DNA from: Heterotrichella gracilis
Lineage: Eukaryota > Sar > Xanthophyceae > Tribonematales > Xanthonemataceae
DNA length: 64,000 bases
NCBI GenBank assembly: GCA_032358255.1
Contig: JAULBX010013541.1
Coordinates: forward strand, 34,926 to 98,925
Direction of reading: 5' to 3'
Each line of letters opens with the position of its first letter. The stretch's first letter is position 1. Below, one piece after another: positions 1-14,200 of this stretch. A program made the position numbers and the translations under genes. The notes beneath the pieces are model-generated. The model was not told the DNA's origin, did not search any database, and saw only the letters and a program-made list of their open reading frames with translations.

Positions 1-3000
1 TACGGTGATGTCAACACGAAGCAAGTGCGGTGCCAAGAACGATGCAGAAGCATGACGGTTTCGTCAACACGGCCCTGTGGATGGTGTACGAAGCATATGC
101 AACGTAGCATTGACTTCGCAGAGTGAACAAGCATATGCATGCATGCAGTCCACCAAGTGCTGTACCCCGCCAGGGAGGGCGGAGGTTACACACACTTAGC
201 ACCATTGCAACAGCTGTGAAACAAGAAGCTATATGAGAAGGACAACGTGCTCTAACACTACTTGGAGTTTCCTGCTGGGTGCACATACGTGCGGGACGAG
301 GCGACTCTGATGTGGAAGGTGGCTCTCGTAGGAGGATGGCCAAAAAGGATGCGGATGAGTATCACTCGCACTAGGTACAATCCTGCGCGTGTGGTTTGAC
401 TGAACCCATCAGTTACCACCTTATATATGACGTGCTGCGCGCAAGCTTGCAGTGGCCTGTAGAGGCCCTAAACCCTTCAGTAGGGCCTAAGGGTTGCACT
501 GTGAACCCTAGCGCCAGCGAAGATGCATTCATGACGAGGGACTGCGTTCTTGGAACCAACAAAGCACAAGTATCAAGCTCTCACTTCAGTGTAACCCAAT
601 GCAGATCTGTGTCTAAACCGTCTCCTGGCGGATTCCTATTGTAGCTTCTGCCAGTGTGCCTGCAACGTTTGCTCAGACAAGCGGGGCACAGTTTGGACAG
701 CATGGCTTCCTTGGTGGCGTTGCCCTCCTGTCCTGCACCGTGTTTCCGACAAGCGAAAAGGCTTGCTTGTAACAGTAGTCTAGGCTCCACAATCTCACGT
801 GCAAGCAGCTCTGCCAGAAGGCCGAGAGTAAGTGGGCCCAGCTCTGAACCCACCGTGTCATGAGTCATGCTGAATATTGCAAGCGTCCTTGCCCAGTGGT
901 GTGTGTCAAGGCCATGATTGGTACCACAAACCACCATTTTGGGTAGCTTGACTCACCACCACGGTGCTGCTTCACTTCAACCTCCCATGTCACCAGCAGT
1001 GCACACATGTACAGTCATTACTGTCCATTAGCAGGCAGAGCTGTACATTGCTGTTGTGCTGTTGATGAACCCACAACCCACATGCAGCCTGGTTTATGGG
1101 GCTCTGCAACGAAGTATATGGCGGTTTTCGCATTGTGAAACGTACAGCATCTGGTGCTGCAGACACATGCATATGAAACAAACAGCGGGCTTTGAGGTTT
1201 AGGGTTTAGGGTACCATTCTTGTGACCTTGCCCAACCCACTGCCATTCAGGCTGAGGCTTGCGCATGCACACAGATCAATTTAACACAGCTAAACCACAT
1301 GCCACTGCATGCCTGTACTGTGCAGGTTGCGCAGGTGGGGCGCAGCGGCAGTGACAGTGGCTCCAATGGCCCAGTGTCAAGATCATCAGATGTGGATGAG
1401 ACCACAATGGACGTAGAAACCAGTACCACCACCAGCCTGGAAGCAGGGGAAAAGCCAACCACCGGCCCTACCAACAACAAACCCCCACCCCAGGAAATCG
1501 GCAGAAGTTGAGACACAAGGGTATGAGAAGGGGAGGGCGAGGTTGGGGTGAATCAGCAACTGGGAATCCCATGTCCAAACATTTGCGCTGATTAAACTTC
1601 TGAGCATGTCCATTAATGGGTTCACAGTGCGCACTTGTTGCATGGCGTTGTGCCCTTCACATGCGTTGGGATACTCCAAGGCGAGCGGTAAGACCTTACC
1701 TAGGGTTTGGTGCGCATGCAGTGTACCATCAGTAAAAGATTTTGATGCACCTGAGCAGCGCACCTGACCCTGCATGCTGCCACCAAATGTGCGTACCAAC
1801 CACATTTAGGGAATTTTGATCATCCACCTCCAATAGCCACCATTAGGCACCTTCAATCATTTACCTCCATCACCCACCTGGTCCATTAGGCAATTTTGAT
1901 CATTACCTCCATCACCCACCATTAGGCAATTTTGATCATTCACCTCCATCACCCACCATCAGGCAATCTCGATCATTCACCTCCATCACCCACCATCGTG
2001 CCCCCGCCTGTGCCTCCTTATCGCCCTCCTCCTGCCCCCCAATCTGTGCGCATGCAGCCTCCTGGGGACCCTAAACCCTAAACCCTTAAACCTAAACAGA
2101 TCTTTGTGTACATCTTCAGGGTGCCATATATAGGTGGGGATAGAACGAATAAATAACAAGTATGGTTTCATGTTAAATAATAGTGCATTTGTAAAGCTCT
2201 GATGAAAAAGACTACTCTTGTTGTAAAAAGGGTAAAAGCTTTGAAACCAGGCAGGGCATGTCCATGACCAGGTGCATGTGGTTTTGCGGGGATGCATTTC
2301 ACCACCAGGCATATTTCGATGCCTTGAAGCCATGCAAAGGCCCACCGCAACCTTTCTTGGCTACAATGACAAGAAAGGTCTGTGGATTGAGCACCCCAGG
2401 GCGCATCAATGTGGTTGAGTACTTCAGTGAGTGTGTATTGATCTATAAATTGGTTTCCTCAAATGATAAGGATGAAGTCACTTAACATTTGAGTGCCCAT
2501 AAATTGAGCGTACAGTAATGTACAGTAATGTACAGTAAATTACATTGAATTGCAAGTGAGAGCGTACACAGTGCACTGTGGCGGTGGCAGGCTACCCCAT
2601 GCAAGCTGCTTACAGGGCAAGCCCTGCAGTGCAGTGAATGTCCACCCCCGCCCCTCATGCCTGCACCACCAGACCCTTCCCTCCTTGCACACCACTGTGT
2701 TCCATCCCCTGCGGTGACTGCGAGACACCGTCCTGCTGTACCCCCCTTGCCCCCACAGGTTTCAGAGGAGAGGAAGCAGCGCAACTTGGCGTGGAGGTGT
2801 TCATGATCCAGTGGGTGGGACAGGTGGGTGCCGCACGGCTGGGGACTGGGGACTGGGGATTTACAATCACATGCACAAACACCACGCCAATTGGGTGGTG
2901 TATATCATTATTGATATGGGTACTTTACAGTCACATGCATTGCAGAAGTATAGGCGGATCAGCAGTCTTAAACAGCCTTTCAAGCACAAATGGCGCCCAG

Positions 3001-5089
3001 CCCTTACGGTACATCACCGCATCACCAGTTTATATAACGGCAGTGTTCAACTATTTGTTGCGTGGTATTAAAATGAGTGGTGAGACATGGGGTATGTGCA
3101 GGTCAGGGGGAAAGGCAGGGGTCACCAAGGGGTGAGCAAGAGGGGTTTTGAGATGTAGGGTTTAGGCTTAAGGCTTTAGGGTTTAGGGGTGAGCCAGTGC
3201 TTGCTGCCGGGTGGTTTTAAACTGAGTGCAGGTGCTTGGGAATCAAGATTCAATCCGGGCTATGAATGTTGCCTGAATACATTGTTTAAACTTTACTAGT
3301 ACAGAGAAGGCCTCCAGGCCAAGAACACAACTAGTGGATGCACTTGCAGCTCTGCCAGGGTGAGCCACGAACACTGACCAGCTGCCCTGTGGGTGCGCAG
3401 TTTGTGGTTGAGGCCGCCTTTATGAAGAAGCAGGACCCAGCCACCGGCACCCATCCTGGCCAGGGAGGTGGCGGAGAGTGAGGTGCATGGGGGGGAGCAA
3501 GGGAGGAGGTGGGTGGGGTGGAATAACACACGAGGACACTGATACCCAAGATTACCTGTTGGGGAATATAATATGGAGAATAATTCCTGTGGCTGCACCA
3601 CAGTCTGGTTTTCATGTGCGGTTGCAGTACTTTGTAGCCCCGAGCTACACCAAGTGGGCACTTACCATATGTGCGCACCCCAATGTGTCATTCGGTTCAG
3701 TAAATTAGGCCTCCTGGGAATTCCTATTGAATCCTAATTATCAGATGCCGCCGTGTGGTTGCATACCATTGGTAGTCCTGAGTAATTTTGGCAAACCGTG
3801 CAAAAGTGCAATTCCCATTGGGAGACTTTGCTCCTACTTTGTCATTTCTTTAGAAAAGGAAAAGAAAAAAGAACGCCAAAGGCGTGCATAATGCGGCATA
3901 GCAATTACATTCACATTACTCTTTGGTCAATGACACTGAAATGCACCAATCTGAACGCAACACATGTGTCCAGCACAACACCCTTGGGAGCACACTCTCT
4001 GTCACAGTGGCTGTTTGATGACCTGTATAACATGGATCATGTTGCATTGCTGCGCAGGCCTGCGTATGTGCCACAGTGTGGTGCGGGCTTCCAATTGGCC
4101 TGGTGGGCATGATGCGCCAGGTGGCGGAATGGTCAACCTGTCTCGAAGATATTGCGAGAAATGACACAAGTATGCACATGTGCCCATGCAAGGTGCACAT
4201 GTGGCTGAACTGAGAGGCAGGCATGGGACAGCACTTAACTTAAAGAGTGCAGTGCCACAGTGACTGGACCATGTGGCCGTGACAATGCCGCTTGGGGTGA
4301 CTCACTGAGGTTCACCTTGTGCCATGTCGCAAGTGGGCGCACCATGTTATCGGCAGGGGGTTGTACTATCGTGTGAGCATGAGCATGGTGGGTGGGATTG
4401 CCAATGGTGGGTTTAGGCCCTAACTCGGAGTTGTGATGCACGGTGCAGTGGCACTCGTGAAAAGGCAGGGCATGAGGGCCCTAATGTGTGGAGAGATTAC
4501 TGTGACAGGGTGTCACCGAGAGTCTATATCTGTGGCTGCACGCCATCGGATGCATACTCATTTGTCAAATGGATTGTGTTGATGTTTCAAAACCCTTACT
4601 ACTTACCATGGTATCCTTGGCGTATTGAGTGGAGAACAAAATTTGATTTTAAGAATTTGTGAATTTGATTTTTGTGGACTTGTTATTGTGATGTGGCCAG
4701 GACAGTGCAGGGCAACTTCGCTTTGACGGATTGCTCACACACCATATTTTGCGGTTTAGTGAGTTTACACCCCCTAGCCCATTAGGAGGCTGCGCTGTTA
4801 CTAATGCATGCAGAGTATTCAGTATGGTCTGAATACTCATACTGAAGGGTGGTCAGACCATACAGTCTGTTGGTGATCGAGGGGTGGTGGTTTGTTGCAC
4901 GCTTGCCTGTTAGGTGAGCATGGGCTACGCATGCATTAGCGTAGCGTTCAGAACCATAGTAGTCACCAATGTACATTTGTGCCTAGCTCATCCTAGTCTC
5001 GCCAGTAGCCGCCACTACGAGCTTATTGGGGCACATCTCATCCCCGTCAATAGCATTGCACCCCACCAGGAGTACATGACCCCCCCCCC
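1..5089. other. Left-edge region without a secure gene
   Basis: No open reading frame here resembles a family I recognise. Weak exon candidates on the plus strand have good splice signals: 1,327-1,511 (acceptor TGTGCAG, a Ser/Thr/Pro-rich stretch ending in a stop), 2,760-2,821 and about 3,402-3,470 (each CAG acceptor to GT donor). They could be the 3' part of a gene that enters from the left, but I cannot connect them in frame. The region also holds a minisatellite (about 1,836-1,995) and TTTAGGG-like runs near 1,196, 2,070 and 3,165. ATR transcription from the right ends in it; a sense-strand TGTAA, the usual chlorophyte poly(A) signal, lies near 4,764-4,768. Confidence 0.4.
1836..1995. repeat. 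Minisatellite, about 38-bp unit, 4-5 copies
   Basis: The unit contains CATTAGGCAATTTTGATCAT followed by a CACCTCCATCACCCACC-like half. It repeats with small changes: two inner copies are nearly identical and the outer ones have diverged. No coding frame is kept across the units. Confidence 0.8.
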
Positions 5090-8000
5090 TCAGAACCACG
5101 GCATCCACCATATGTACATCTGCGCCAGGTTCTCCTTGTCCGTTGCCTCCTCTATGAGTCGGTGCGCCTGGCCCTCGGCAGACAGAGGGAGCGAGGGGAG
5201 GGAGCGCACGCCAAGCAGGGTACCGGTCAGGCGGCCTGCACATAAAATTAGAAAGTTGTGATAGAGTGATTGTTCAGGCGGGTGGAGTGGGATTAGTGTG
5301 CATGGCCAGCTGGCAGACTGGGATGGGGGCCAGGCGGGTGGGGGGGAGGGTGGCCTACAGTGTTCCTGGCGCAGCAGTTGTGTATGTTGATTTGCAGGGG
5401 GCAAGACCAAGCATGGTGTGACATCATGCTTGTGGATTGCTGAGTGATGATAACAGGTGCGCATGGTATGAAACCCTAAACCCCATGTGTACACCCTAAC
5501 TGGTCACAAGTCCGCATCAGGCAGGGTGGCCACCGCAGCCAGTCTCAGCCTGCTGCAACAACACCCCGATCGTCACCCTCGTAGTATCACGCTCCCCTCA
5601 ATCCCTCACCTTCAATGGTTGCGATTGCGTCCTTTGCATGCGGGTTGTCGATCTCCTCCGCCCCGCGTGACTGCTTGGTCCATTCCACCAGCGGGTCGTG
5701 CACAAAGGTCTCAAGCACGCTCACAAGGGTGTCGCGGTGGTCACGCAGGATCTGCAGGGGTGGGACGAGTGAGGGGTGGGTGGGTGGAGGGTGAGGGTGG
5801 TGCTGCTGCATTACTGCTACTGCTACCAGACCCTTGATACACTAGACCACATCGAAAGTCAATGTTATTACGGCACAAACTGCACACCAAACCCTGTTCT
5901 GTTTGTGATCAATCACAATGGAATCCGCTTTCCTGTCCCTTCCTCTCACCTGCAGCGTGATCTCGCACACCCTCCTGAACATGCCCTCGTACCCCGTCAC
6001 CCCAAACCCGTCGATGATGTTCTGGGTCATGCGGAAGGGCACGAGCTCGGGCTTCTCAAGGGTCAGGCCCTGCACGCAAACCACGGGACAGGGTTAAGTG
6101 TGTAGGGTTGCGGGTTCGGGACCAGTGTCCAAACGACGGTTGCAAAGCAAGGTGGGGGCAGAGTGTGGTGTCCAGGGTTCATGCCCTTGTGTGTGCAAAC
6201 CAAGTAAGCGTGTAGGGTGTAGAACTTTGACTTTGATTTGCAGACTACAGATGCCTCAGGAGATACCTTTTTCTCCCCATTTATGCAGACTCAAGTTGCC
6301 CCCAGGATATATTTTTCTCCCCATTTGTGCATTTCAGGGATATCATGCGCCTTCCCAACGTGCACTCTCAACTCCAACCCCCACTCCCTCCCTGCCACCT
6401 CCACACCCTGTCCTCCCCCCCTCCCCCCCCCCACACACACCTTGTCGAACAGGCAGCTGAAGTCCACCTGCACCATGTCCCCAGAGGACGCGTCCATGAG
6501 CAGGTTCTCCCCGTGCCTGTCGCCCAGCCCCAGCATGTGCCCCACCATGGCCCACACAGCGGTGGTGCGCGTGAAGGCCTGGCGGGCGGTGAGCCAGGCG
6601 GCGGGCTCGGGGAATGTTGCTGTGAACCAGCGGTGCATGCGGGGGGGGAAGAGGTCCAGGACGGTGTTGAGCAGGTCCGAGCGCCGGGTGCCCTGTAAGG
6701 GGAGGGGGGATGTGGGTGTGGGGGTGGGAGTACGGGTGATGGTCGATTAATCATCTCAGAAGGTGGCAATCCGCACCACTGATCCACATACCCCAGGCAT
6801 GGGCAGTAAGGGGGGCCCAGGCACTATTTTATCATCCACGGTGGGAGAATCACAGAGCATTAATCCACTCATTCTTATGCCTGCTCTCACCGTGAAGGCC
6901 TCGTACATCTTCTTGATTGCTGGGTTGGTTGCGCGCTTGTCAAACAGGCCGTCAGCCAGGTACACGTCCTGGCAGCAGTGGCGCAGCCCCGTGGTGTTGG
7001 GCACCCACTCAACCAGCCCACAGTCCTCAGTGAGGGGGATGACGGCAAACCTGAGCAGGACAGGAACGGGTGGGCGGGTGGGTGGGGTGGTGGTGGTGGT
7101 GGTGGAGTAAATCAACCATAGGCACTGATATTGCTGTTCTGCCTGTAGCCCAGGTTCACAGTGTTCCAGAAGTGGTCTAGGGTTTGGGGGTATAGGTGTA
7201 GGGTTGCAACAGCCAAACACCCACCCACGCAGGTACAGATTCCTCCTGCACACAGCCGGCCCCAGAGAAACCCTCCCAAAGGGCACCCCCATTCTCCTCA
7301 CCCCGCCCCCACCCACCGGCACCACCACTGCCTCCCACCCTCACCTGCGCAGGTACAGGTTCCTCCTGCGCGCCGCCGGCTCCTTTGCAAACAGGTGGTT
7401 GAGCACCCCAGCCACCTCCATCAGCCGGTTGTCCTTGCGCAGGTCGTCCTTGGGCTTGGCAAGGAATGCGTACACCAGGCCGTCGCTGCCAACCAGCTTG
7501 ATCTGCGGGTGCGGGAGGATGGAGCTATCAGTGATAGGTGGGAGGGTGGGTGTGTCAAGGGATTTGTGAAGGACTGGCATATGATAAGTATTTTAATAGT
7601 AATGATGATATTATATTTATTATTATTATGAATATGGAGTGGATCCGGGAGGCAATTGGACAGGTGCAGAGGGATTGGGGTCCACATGTGGACAGATGCC
7701 GGCGGCCCACACACACCCTAAACCCTAAACAGCGCACTGCTCTCCCGTCCTAATCCCTAGACCATGATCGCGCTCATCCCCCAACCTCACAGTGCGCCCC
7801 AGCCCCAACGGACCACCACACCAGCCCTCACCCACCTTCTTGGGGCGCTGCAGGGATGCCAGTGTCTCCACCTCGTCCTGTATGGCTGCGATGGTGACGA
7901 TGTCATCGCACAGCGGGGCATCACCCGAGGACGCACCACCTGGCAGCATGGCAAGACGTCATTCACTGAGCAGCAGACAGGGGTAAAGATAGTACAAGTC

Positions 8001-8251
8001 CTAATATACAATTACTTCATATGAATGTATAACACACAATATCCCAGTGTAAAACAAATCATGAAATAGCACGTAGGCCACGTGAGATATCATCATCTTC
8101 AATACATGGGCAGCAGCAGCCTGGCATGTCCCCTATCACATCTCCCTCACCTGCTTGCAGCGTGACTGCCAGATTGCGGTTGACCGGCATGGTGATGGCC
8201 AGCGGCATCATGCGCACAAGGTGGGAGAAGTCGCGGCGGGCGGAGAAGGTC
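5090..8251 (-). other. ATR: ATR exons 38-45: PI3K-like kinase domain and FATC
   Basis: Exons in transcript order: 8251-8151, 7939-7836, 7502-7345, 7050-6891, 6692-6441, 6069-5950, 5751-5610, 5235-5090. All joins keep frame: RPKK to IKLVGSDG, NLYLRR to FAVIPLTEDCG, FDK to GLTLEKPELVPFRMT, and IEG to RLTGTLLGV. The substrate-site and activation segments are intact, including ELVPFRMTQNIIDGFG and FVHDPLVEW. The last exon encodes the FATC helix (HRLIEEATDKENLAQMYIW) and a TGA stop at 5,090-5,092. Nothing suggests the kinase is dead. Confidence 0.95.
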
Positions 8252-11200
8252 CTGCAGGGGGCCAGGGAAGCAGCATCAAGGGGTAATTATCATTGAGCCC
8301 CAAAAACACAATTTGGCTGGTAGCCAGGCTACCCAGCGCATGGAATTGAGGGCAGGGATGGGGATGGGAGGCAGTGAAATTGCAATCCCAGGGGCACATT
8401 TTCACATGCTGGTCAGGCAGCCCACCCTGCGCTTGCTAACCCTAAGCCCTACAACCCACGCAGAGGCCGCCCACCTGAGCTTTGCCGCCGGCTGGTGGTG
8501 GCACAGGCGGATGAGCTGGTCGCACACGGATGCAAATTGCGTGAAAAGCGTGCGCCGGTCCTCGCCCGCGCACTTGCGCGCTGAGTTGACGATGATGGAT
8601 GCGGCCTGCTGGCGGGCCTGTACTGTGGACTTGCTCACGGCGGCCAGAGCCCACAGGGCCTGCGCACAAGGGGGCATACTTCAACAATTTTGACTTTCCA
8701 TTGGACTTTTTCAGGATTACAGTGGAAATGACCTCAGAGGTGGTGTTTTGATGCGTTCTGCACTACAAGGGAATTTGCCAGACCTGCACAGCAAACTTGT
8801 CAGAGCTACAATCATGCAAAGAAGATATCATGCTTGTGCCCACATGCCCTGTCATAGACTTTCCCGCTTTCGAGCTGTTGCTTTGCACTTTCGATCTGAC
8901 TCAAGCAGATATGATGCTTTGGCACCCCTCTGGAGGCTGTGCAGGGGTGTGTGATGATTGGCGCCCTTTGAAGTCTGGTAACCAAGCAGTTGAACCACTG
9001 GTGATTCACCCAATTGATTCAAATTGGTATTTCTTAAGATTTAAAAATCTGGACGAAAGTAATATCTTTTTTATTTTTCTGTCCACACTCACCTGCTGCG
9101 GGTAGTTCTGCGTGACCTGTGTGATGATTGACTTTGTGAGGCTGGCCACCTGCGGGTTGTGGTGGCACACGCGGCTGATGAGCTGGGGCAGCGCAAGCAG
9201 CCACGCGTACAGGGGCACGTGCTTGGCCAGCTGCTGCATCAGGGTGCCAACCTCGGTGGCAAGCTGGCGGTCCTGCAGGGGTGGGCGAGGTACAAACAAG
9301 CTCAATCTGGGGCATTTGCGGGTGGGTGGCTGGGTACCAGGGGACATTTGGTGCAGCGGAGCCCAGCAGCAGAGTTAAAATGGTGCCATGGTCAGACAAA
9401 GCTAAATGGGGCAGAAGTGTGCACCCTGGCTTGCGACCTGTCTGTACTTCTGAATGCAATTGTGGCTGGAAATGGGACACACATAGCCGCATGCTTTTGT
9501 GCACATGCGCCATGCCGCGCATCCCCCCACCCCCCACACACCTTGCTGCTGGTGCTGGTAGCCGCGGTTTCCGCCACCAGGCTCCCGTAGTCGAACCACA
9601 GCGTCAGCATGCGCGGCAGCGCCTGGTGGATGTGGCGGTGGCCGTAGCGCACGCTCTGCCCGTAGTTGCGCAGCACCTCTGGCAGGATCTCCAGGTAGGG
9701 CGTGTCTGTGCCGATCTGCACCCGTGCGCGGCCAACCAGGCGGTCCAGGCTGGGCTTGGCGGCGTCCACCTTGGACTCCTGCAAGGGAGGGGGGGAGCGC
9801 AGGGCTTGCATAATTTGCTTAGAATTTATGATTTGATAGGGATTGTGTATGATGACAACATTCTTGTACAATGGGCCTTGGTTATGCTCAGCAGTCACAC
9901 CATGCAATGCCATGGCTGCCGCAAAACAGCTACGCTCACAACTACCCCTGCCATGTCATCGCCATCAGCGACCGCCCCCCACACCCCACCTGTCTCTGCT
10001 TTGCGTCCCTCATGAGCTGGTCCAGGTAGCGTGCATAGTGGAAGTAGCCCTTCTCCCACTTGCCGTCGCTGGCATGAGCCTGGGCAAACAGGTCTGCAGG
10101 GGGGAAGGGCGGGGGTTGGGGCGTGACTTGCTTGGGAGGATGCGGTGCAAATTGGGGTACAAATTGCAGCAGAAAGTGTCCATGAGCAATGGTGGCCGAT
10201 GGCCGCCAAGGGCCATCCTGAAGCCGAAGCGTGCCTGTGCCATACTGCGTATGCGTGTCCAATGCCGCATGCGCTGGTCTGTGTGGTGCATTTGGGCCGC
10301 CCTTTCCCCCAGCCCACTCACTTGTGATGTCCTCCTTTGCCCCCTGCCCAGTCTCAGCCATCCAGCGCGCCAGCTGCAGCACCACCCTGGCCGCCCCCCT
10401 CTTTCGCTCCCCCTCGCTCTGCTGCGCCCACCCGCACAGCCGCCCCTTGTCACCCAGACGCTGAACTAGCTGCACACAGGAAACCCCACATTAGGGTTTT
10501 GATGCTGCACACAAGGGAACAACACGTGCAGGGTTTGAGGCGCATCCAGGGGAACAACATGTTAGGGGTTTTAGCAGCTCACAGAGAACAATTACATTCC
10601 ACCATTGGATTTTTAAACCAAAAAATGCAAGAATTGCAAGCCCTCTCCGCCCTTATCACCCACCCCTTGCAGCTCCAGTATGGCCCTGTGCGGCGCCGAT
10701 GTGTGCCACAGCAGCTTGGCGCGCTCCAGCTCAGCACCAGGCACCTGAGACAAGCACAGGCACAGGAGTGAACACCATGCCGCTATGGCCACATGCACAC
10801 AACCATGGGCATGCACAAAGACATCAACGCAATCGTTTGCTAAAACACTGAACGTGCACAATGACCATGTATTGGGGATCACAGCAATAGATAATACGAA
10901 ACTGATGTACTCCAAAGCATGGAGAATCTATCTATTGCTGTGATAATAAATAACTATACGAATGATGTGGCGTGCACACAAACCAGCAGGCCATATATTA
11001 GCAAGCCGTGTCGCTCTGAATACACAGATCCTGTGCAGGAGGCTATCTGAGTACCAGGGTTCAATTTACAGTCTATGTCGTGGTGTGTCTTAGGGTTTGT
11101 TTGTTCACCTCCAGTGCCAGCGCGTGCAGCGTTGCGGTGAGGGCGGCGTCGTAGTGGCCAGTGGAGCGGCACAGCCTTGCCTGCTGCAGCCAGCACTGAC

Positions 11201-14200
11201 CCGCATCAGCGACGGCACCCGCAGCCAGGGCCATCTGGCGGCGGACAGCCAGGATGGCCTCCTGTAGGGGTAGGGGGACAGGGGGGGTCACGGAGGGGGG
11301 GGGAAGAGCGATTGGGCATGAGGAGGATTGGGGAGGGACATCATCAAGCATGGGCCATTTGGCTGCCAACCACCCTTATCATGACAGGTTGCCGTACACA
11401 AGTGGCAAAATTCACAGACACCTCCATTTCCTGCGAAATCGGTAGCAGCTGAGACACCAGACCACAGCAATATTTAAGAACCTGCCACATCCCACGCCAC
11501 CCCCGCACCTGTGTAGTGATTGACGACTGCGTGACTGCCAGCCTCTCCTCCCATCGCAGCAGCCTGCCACGCTCCTTGGGGCCCTGACCACCTTTAGACT
11601 GCAGGAGACAAGGGGGTAATGATAACCGGGCAAGGTCTTTACCGTGGGTGGGAGCGCTGTACAGCATGTATGAAGAGACATTCATGCAGATTCAACGCCT
11701 AGGTACAACTAGCTTCCACCTGATACCCACCATTCCAATCACACCAAACCTGCAGTAAGTGTGACCTCTGTATAATGCAAAGACAATAATACAGAATAAA
11801 AACCTATGTACAAACCGCTGCACATAGTAACCACCATTCCCACCACCACCCACCTGCAGCAGCTGCGCAGTGTCGCTGATCTCCTGCAGGATGTGCAGCT
11901 TGACCAGGGAGGGGTAGGCACGTGAGTAGGACTCCATGCTGGCGGCGGACAGTGGCCCCATCACATCCATGCGCGCGGCTTCAAGCTTGGAGGGGACCAG
12001 GCCACCTGCGCGGTCCTGCAGGGGTGGGGAGGTTGGCTTCTTGGTTGGGGGCTGCTAGGGCATGGGTGCAAGAAAGGGGGCGGGGCACATGACATCCATG
12101 CGCATGGCGTCGAGCTTGGAGGGGGGCCCAGGCAGTCTGTTACGGATAGGGAGTGGATGAGGTGGAGTAGAGGTAGAGTGACGACCACTTGCTCCACAAT
12201 AAAAAGCACATTGGGTCCGCGTGGACCCTATTGGCACACATTGGGTTAGGTCTATGGTTCAATATTTCCAGCACCACCACAACGCCGCCTCGCCGCCTCT
12301 CCACCAGCACATTCCCCACACCAGCCTCCCCTCCCCCCAACCCACCCACCTGCACCGCCACCAGCAGCCTGCCCAGCTGCACCTCCCAGCGCTCCTCCGA
12401 GTCCAGGCGCCCCACCTCCCCCACACCCCCCAGCTGGCGGCGCAGCACCTCCCAGCGACCAAGGCGCCAGGCGGCAGCGGTGGCGCACGCAGCAAGCTCG
12501 GAGCGTACGCGGCCTGCGGGACAGTGGGGGGGTAGGGTGGAGTGGGGGGCGATGGGTAGTGTGGTATAAGGTCAGGCACAATTGAATGATGGTGGGCACG
12601 GGGGGACATGCATGCAAAATGCAGATGCTGGACCATGTGCATGGAGGCACATGGCTCACCAATAAGGTTCACTTGGTCCGAGAACTTATTCATATTATGA
12701 AGCAGAGGTCTTGCACATAAAGAGGCAGGGATTTGTTAACCAATGCACTGAGGAAATCCCGGGATCGACAGTACTTTTCTTTTCTTGGTCCTACTCGTGC
12801 GCACCTTGTGCCTCCCTCCTTGCCTCCTGCTGCCACCCCTCCGCCTGCGCCAGCGCCCCCTCCCAGTGGCCCATGTGCAGCAGGCAGCGCAGGTAGCCAC
12901 GCGCATCGGGCTGCAGCCCGCGCTGGCCGCTGGTGGCGCCAGGTGGCGCCCCACCGCCAGATGGCGCACTGCTGGTGGAGCCAGATGGTGCTCCGATACT
13001 GGTGCCAGGTGGCACGCTGGCGGTGCCCCCCGCCTGGCGCTGCTGCAGGGCCTGGGAGGGAGTGGGGTTGGTGGGGTGAGGGCGGTGCGCAAGGGGCGGA
13101 GATGGGGTGGCGTGGAAAGGTGTGCCAGGGGTGGGGTAGGAGCTGTGTGTGTGCTAAGGGGGGGGCTTTAAAACCCATGACGAGGGTGGGGCAACACAGA
13201 TCATGGTGACTCACTTGTTACACAGCTGCACCGCGGGGCACTGTCAAATGAGGGATGCAAGCCGCGGTCTTTGGGGTCTAGGGTTTGGCTGTACTAAAAG
13301 CCCCTGCATGCACGCCCCCCCCCACCTTGTGTGCCCCAATCGAATTTGAGGATGCAGCGCAGCAGCACTTCCCACCACCCACAGGGTGGCTTAGTAGTGT
13401 CGGGGTAAAATACTAATAAAAACCACGGTACCTGTTCATGCAGCGCCAGCGCCTCCGCCCACTGGCCCGCCTTCTCCGCCGCCAGCACCTGGTCGTGAGG
13501 TCGAGGCCCACCGCCACGCAGGCGCACCAGGCCCGCAAGCCCATCTGGCTCCTCAAGCATGCGGTACACATCCTGGGGAGGAGTGGCATGGGGCGTTAAG
13601 GTGGGTGGGGTACAGAAGCGGGTGGTACGCATGTGGACATATGGGGACAGCATGTGGGGCCCAATGTGGTGCGGGGGTAGGGATGCAGTTGCAAGTACCC
13701 ACCGCACATTCTAGGTCTGGGTCCTCACCTTCTTATCCTAAACCAGGGCTCACTACCTTACCATTACCTTAGGCAAGGGTACCTGAGATCCTTACCAATA
13801 CCCTACTTTAGGGCACCCACCTGCAAGAAGCACACCTCCTCGTCGCTGTACTGCACGCTGGCGTGGCGGGAGGTGGGGTTGAGACCGCCGCCGTGCACCT
13901 GGAGACACAGGAGGGACATGGTGAGGGTGACATGGGTAGGGATCAGGATTTCGCAACGTAGGAGTCCAGGCTCCAGCAACACATTTGCGGTGTGCTCTCC
14001 TGGGTTGCAAATAGCTGCCAAAGCAGGGAGGGGGTGCGCACGGCCCTCGTTCCCACTAATTTATTAGAGGCTAACAGCGGTGCATCTGACATTGATCATG
14101 TGTCCACGCCCGCCACAGACCATTTATCTGCACTCGCGATCACCAACCCTCCTGCCCTCAATATACTCCCCCTCCCCCCCCCAATCCCCACCTACCCACA

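Noticed and set aside
6238-7328. Long plus- and minus-strand frames overlapping the ATR kinase exons
   Set aside because: They are shadows created by high GC content; only the spliced minus-strand reading carries conserved kinase motifs.
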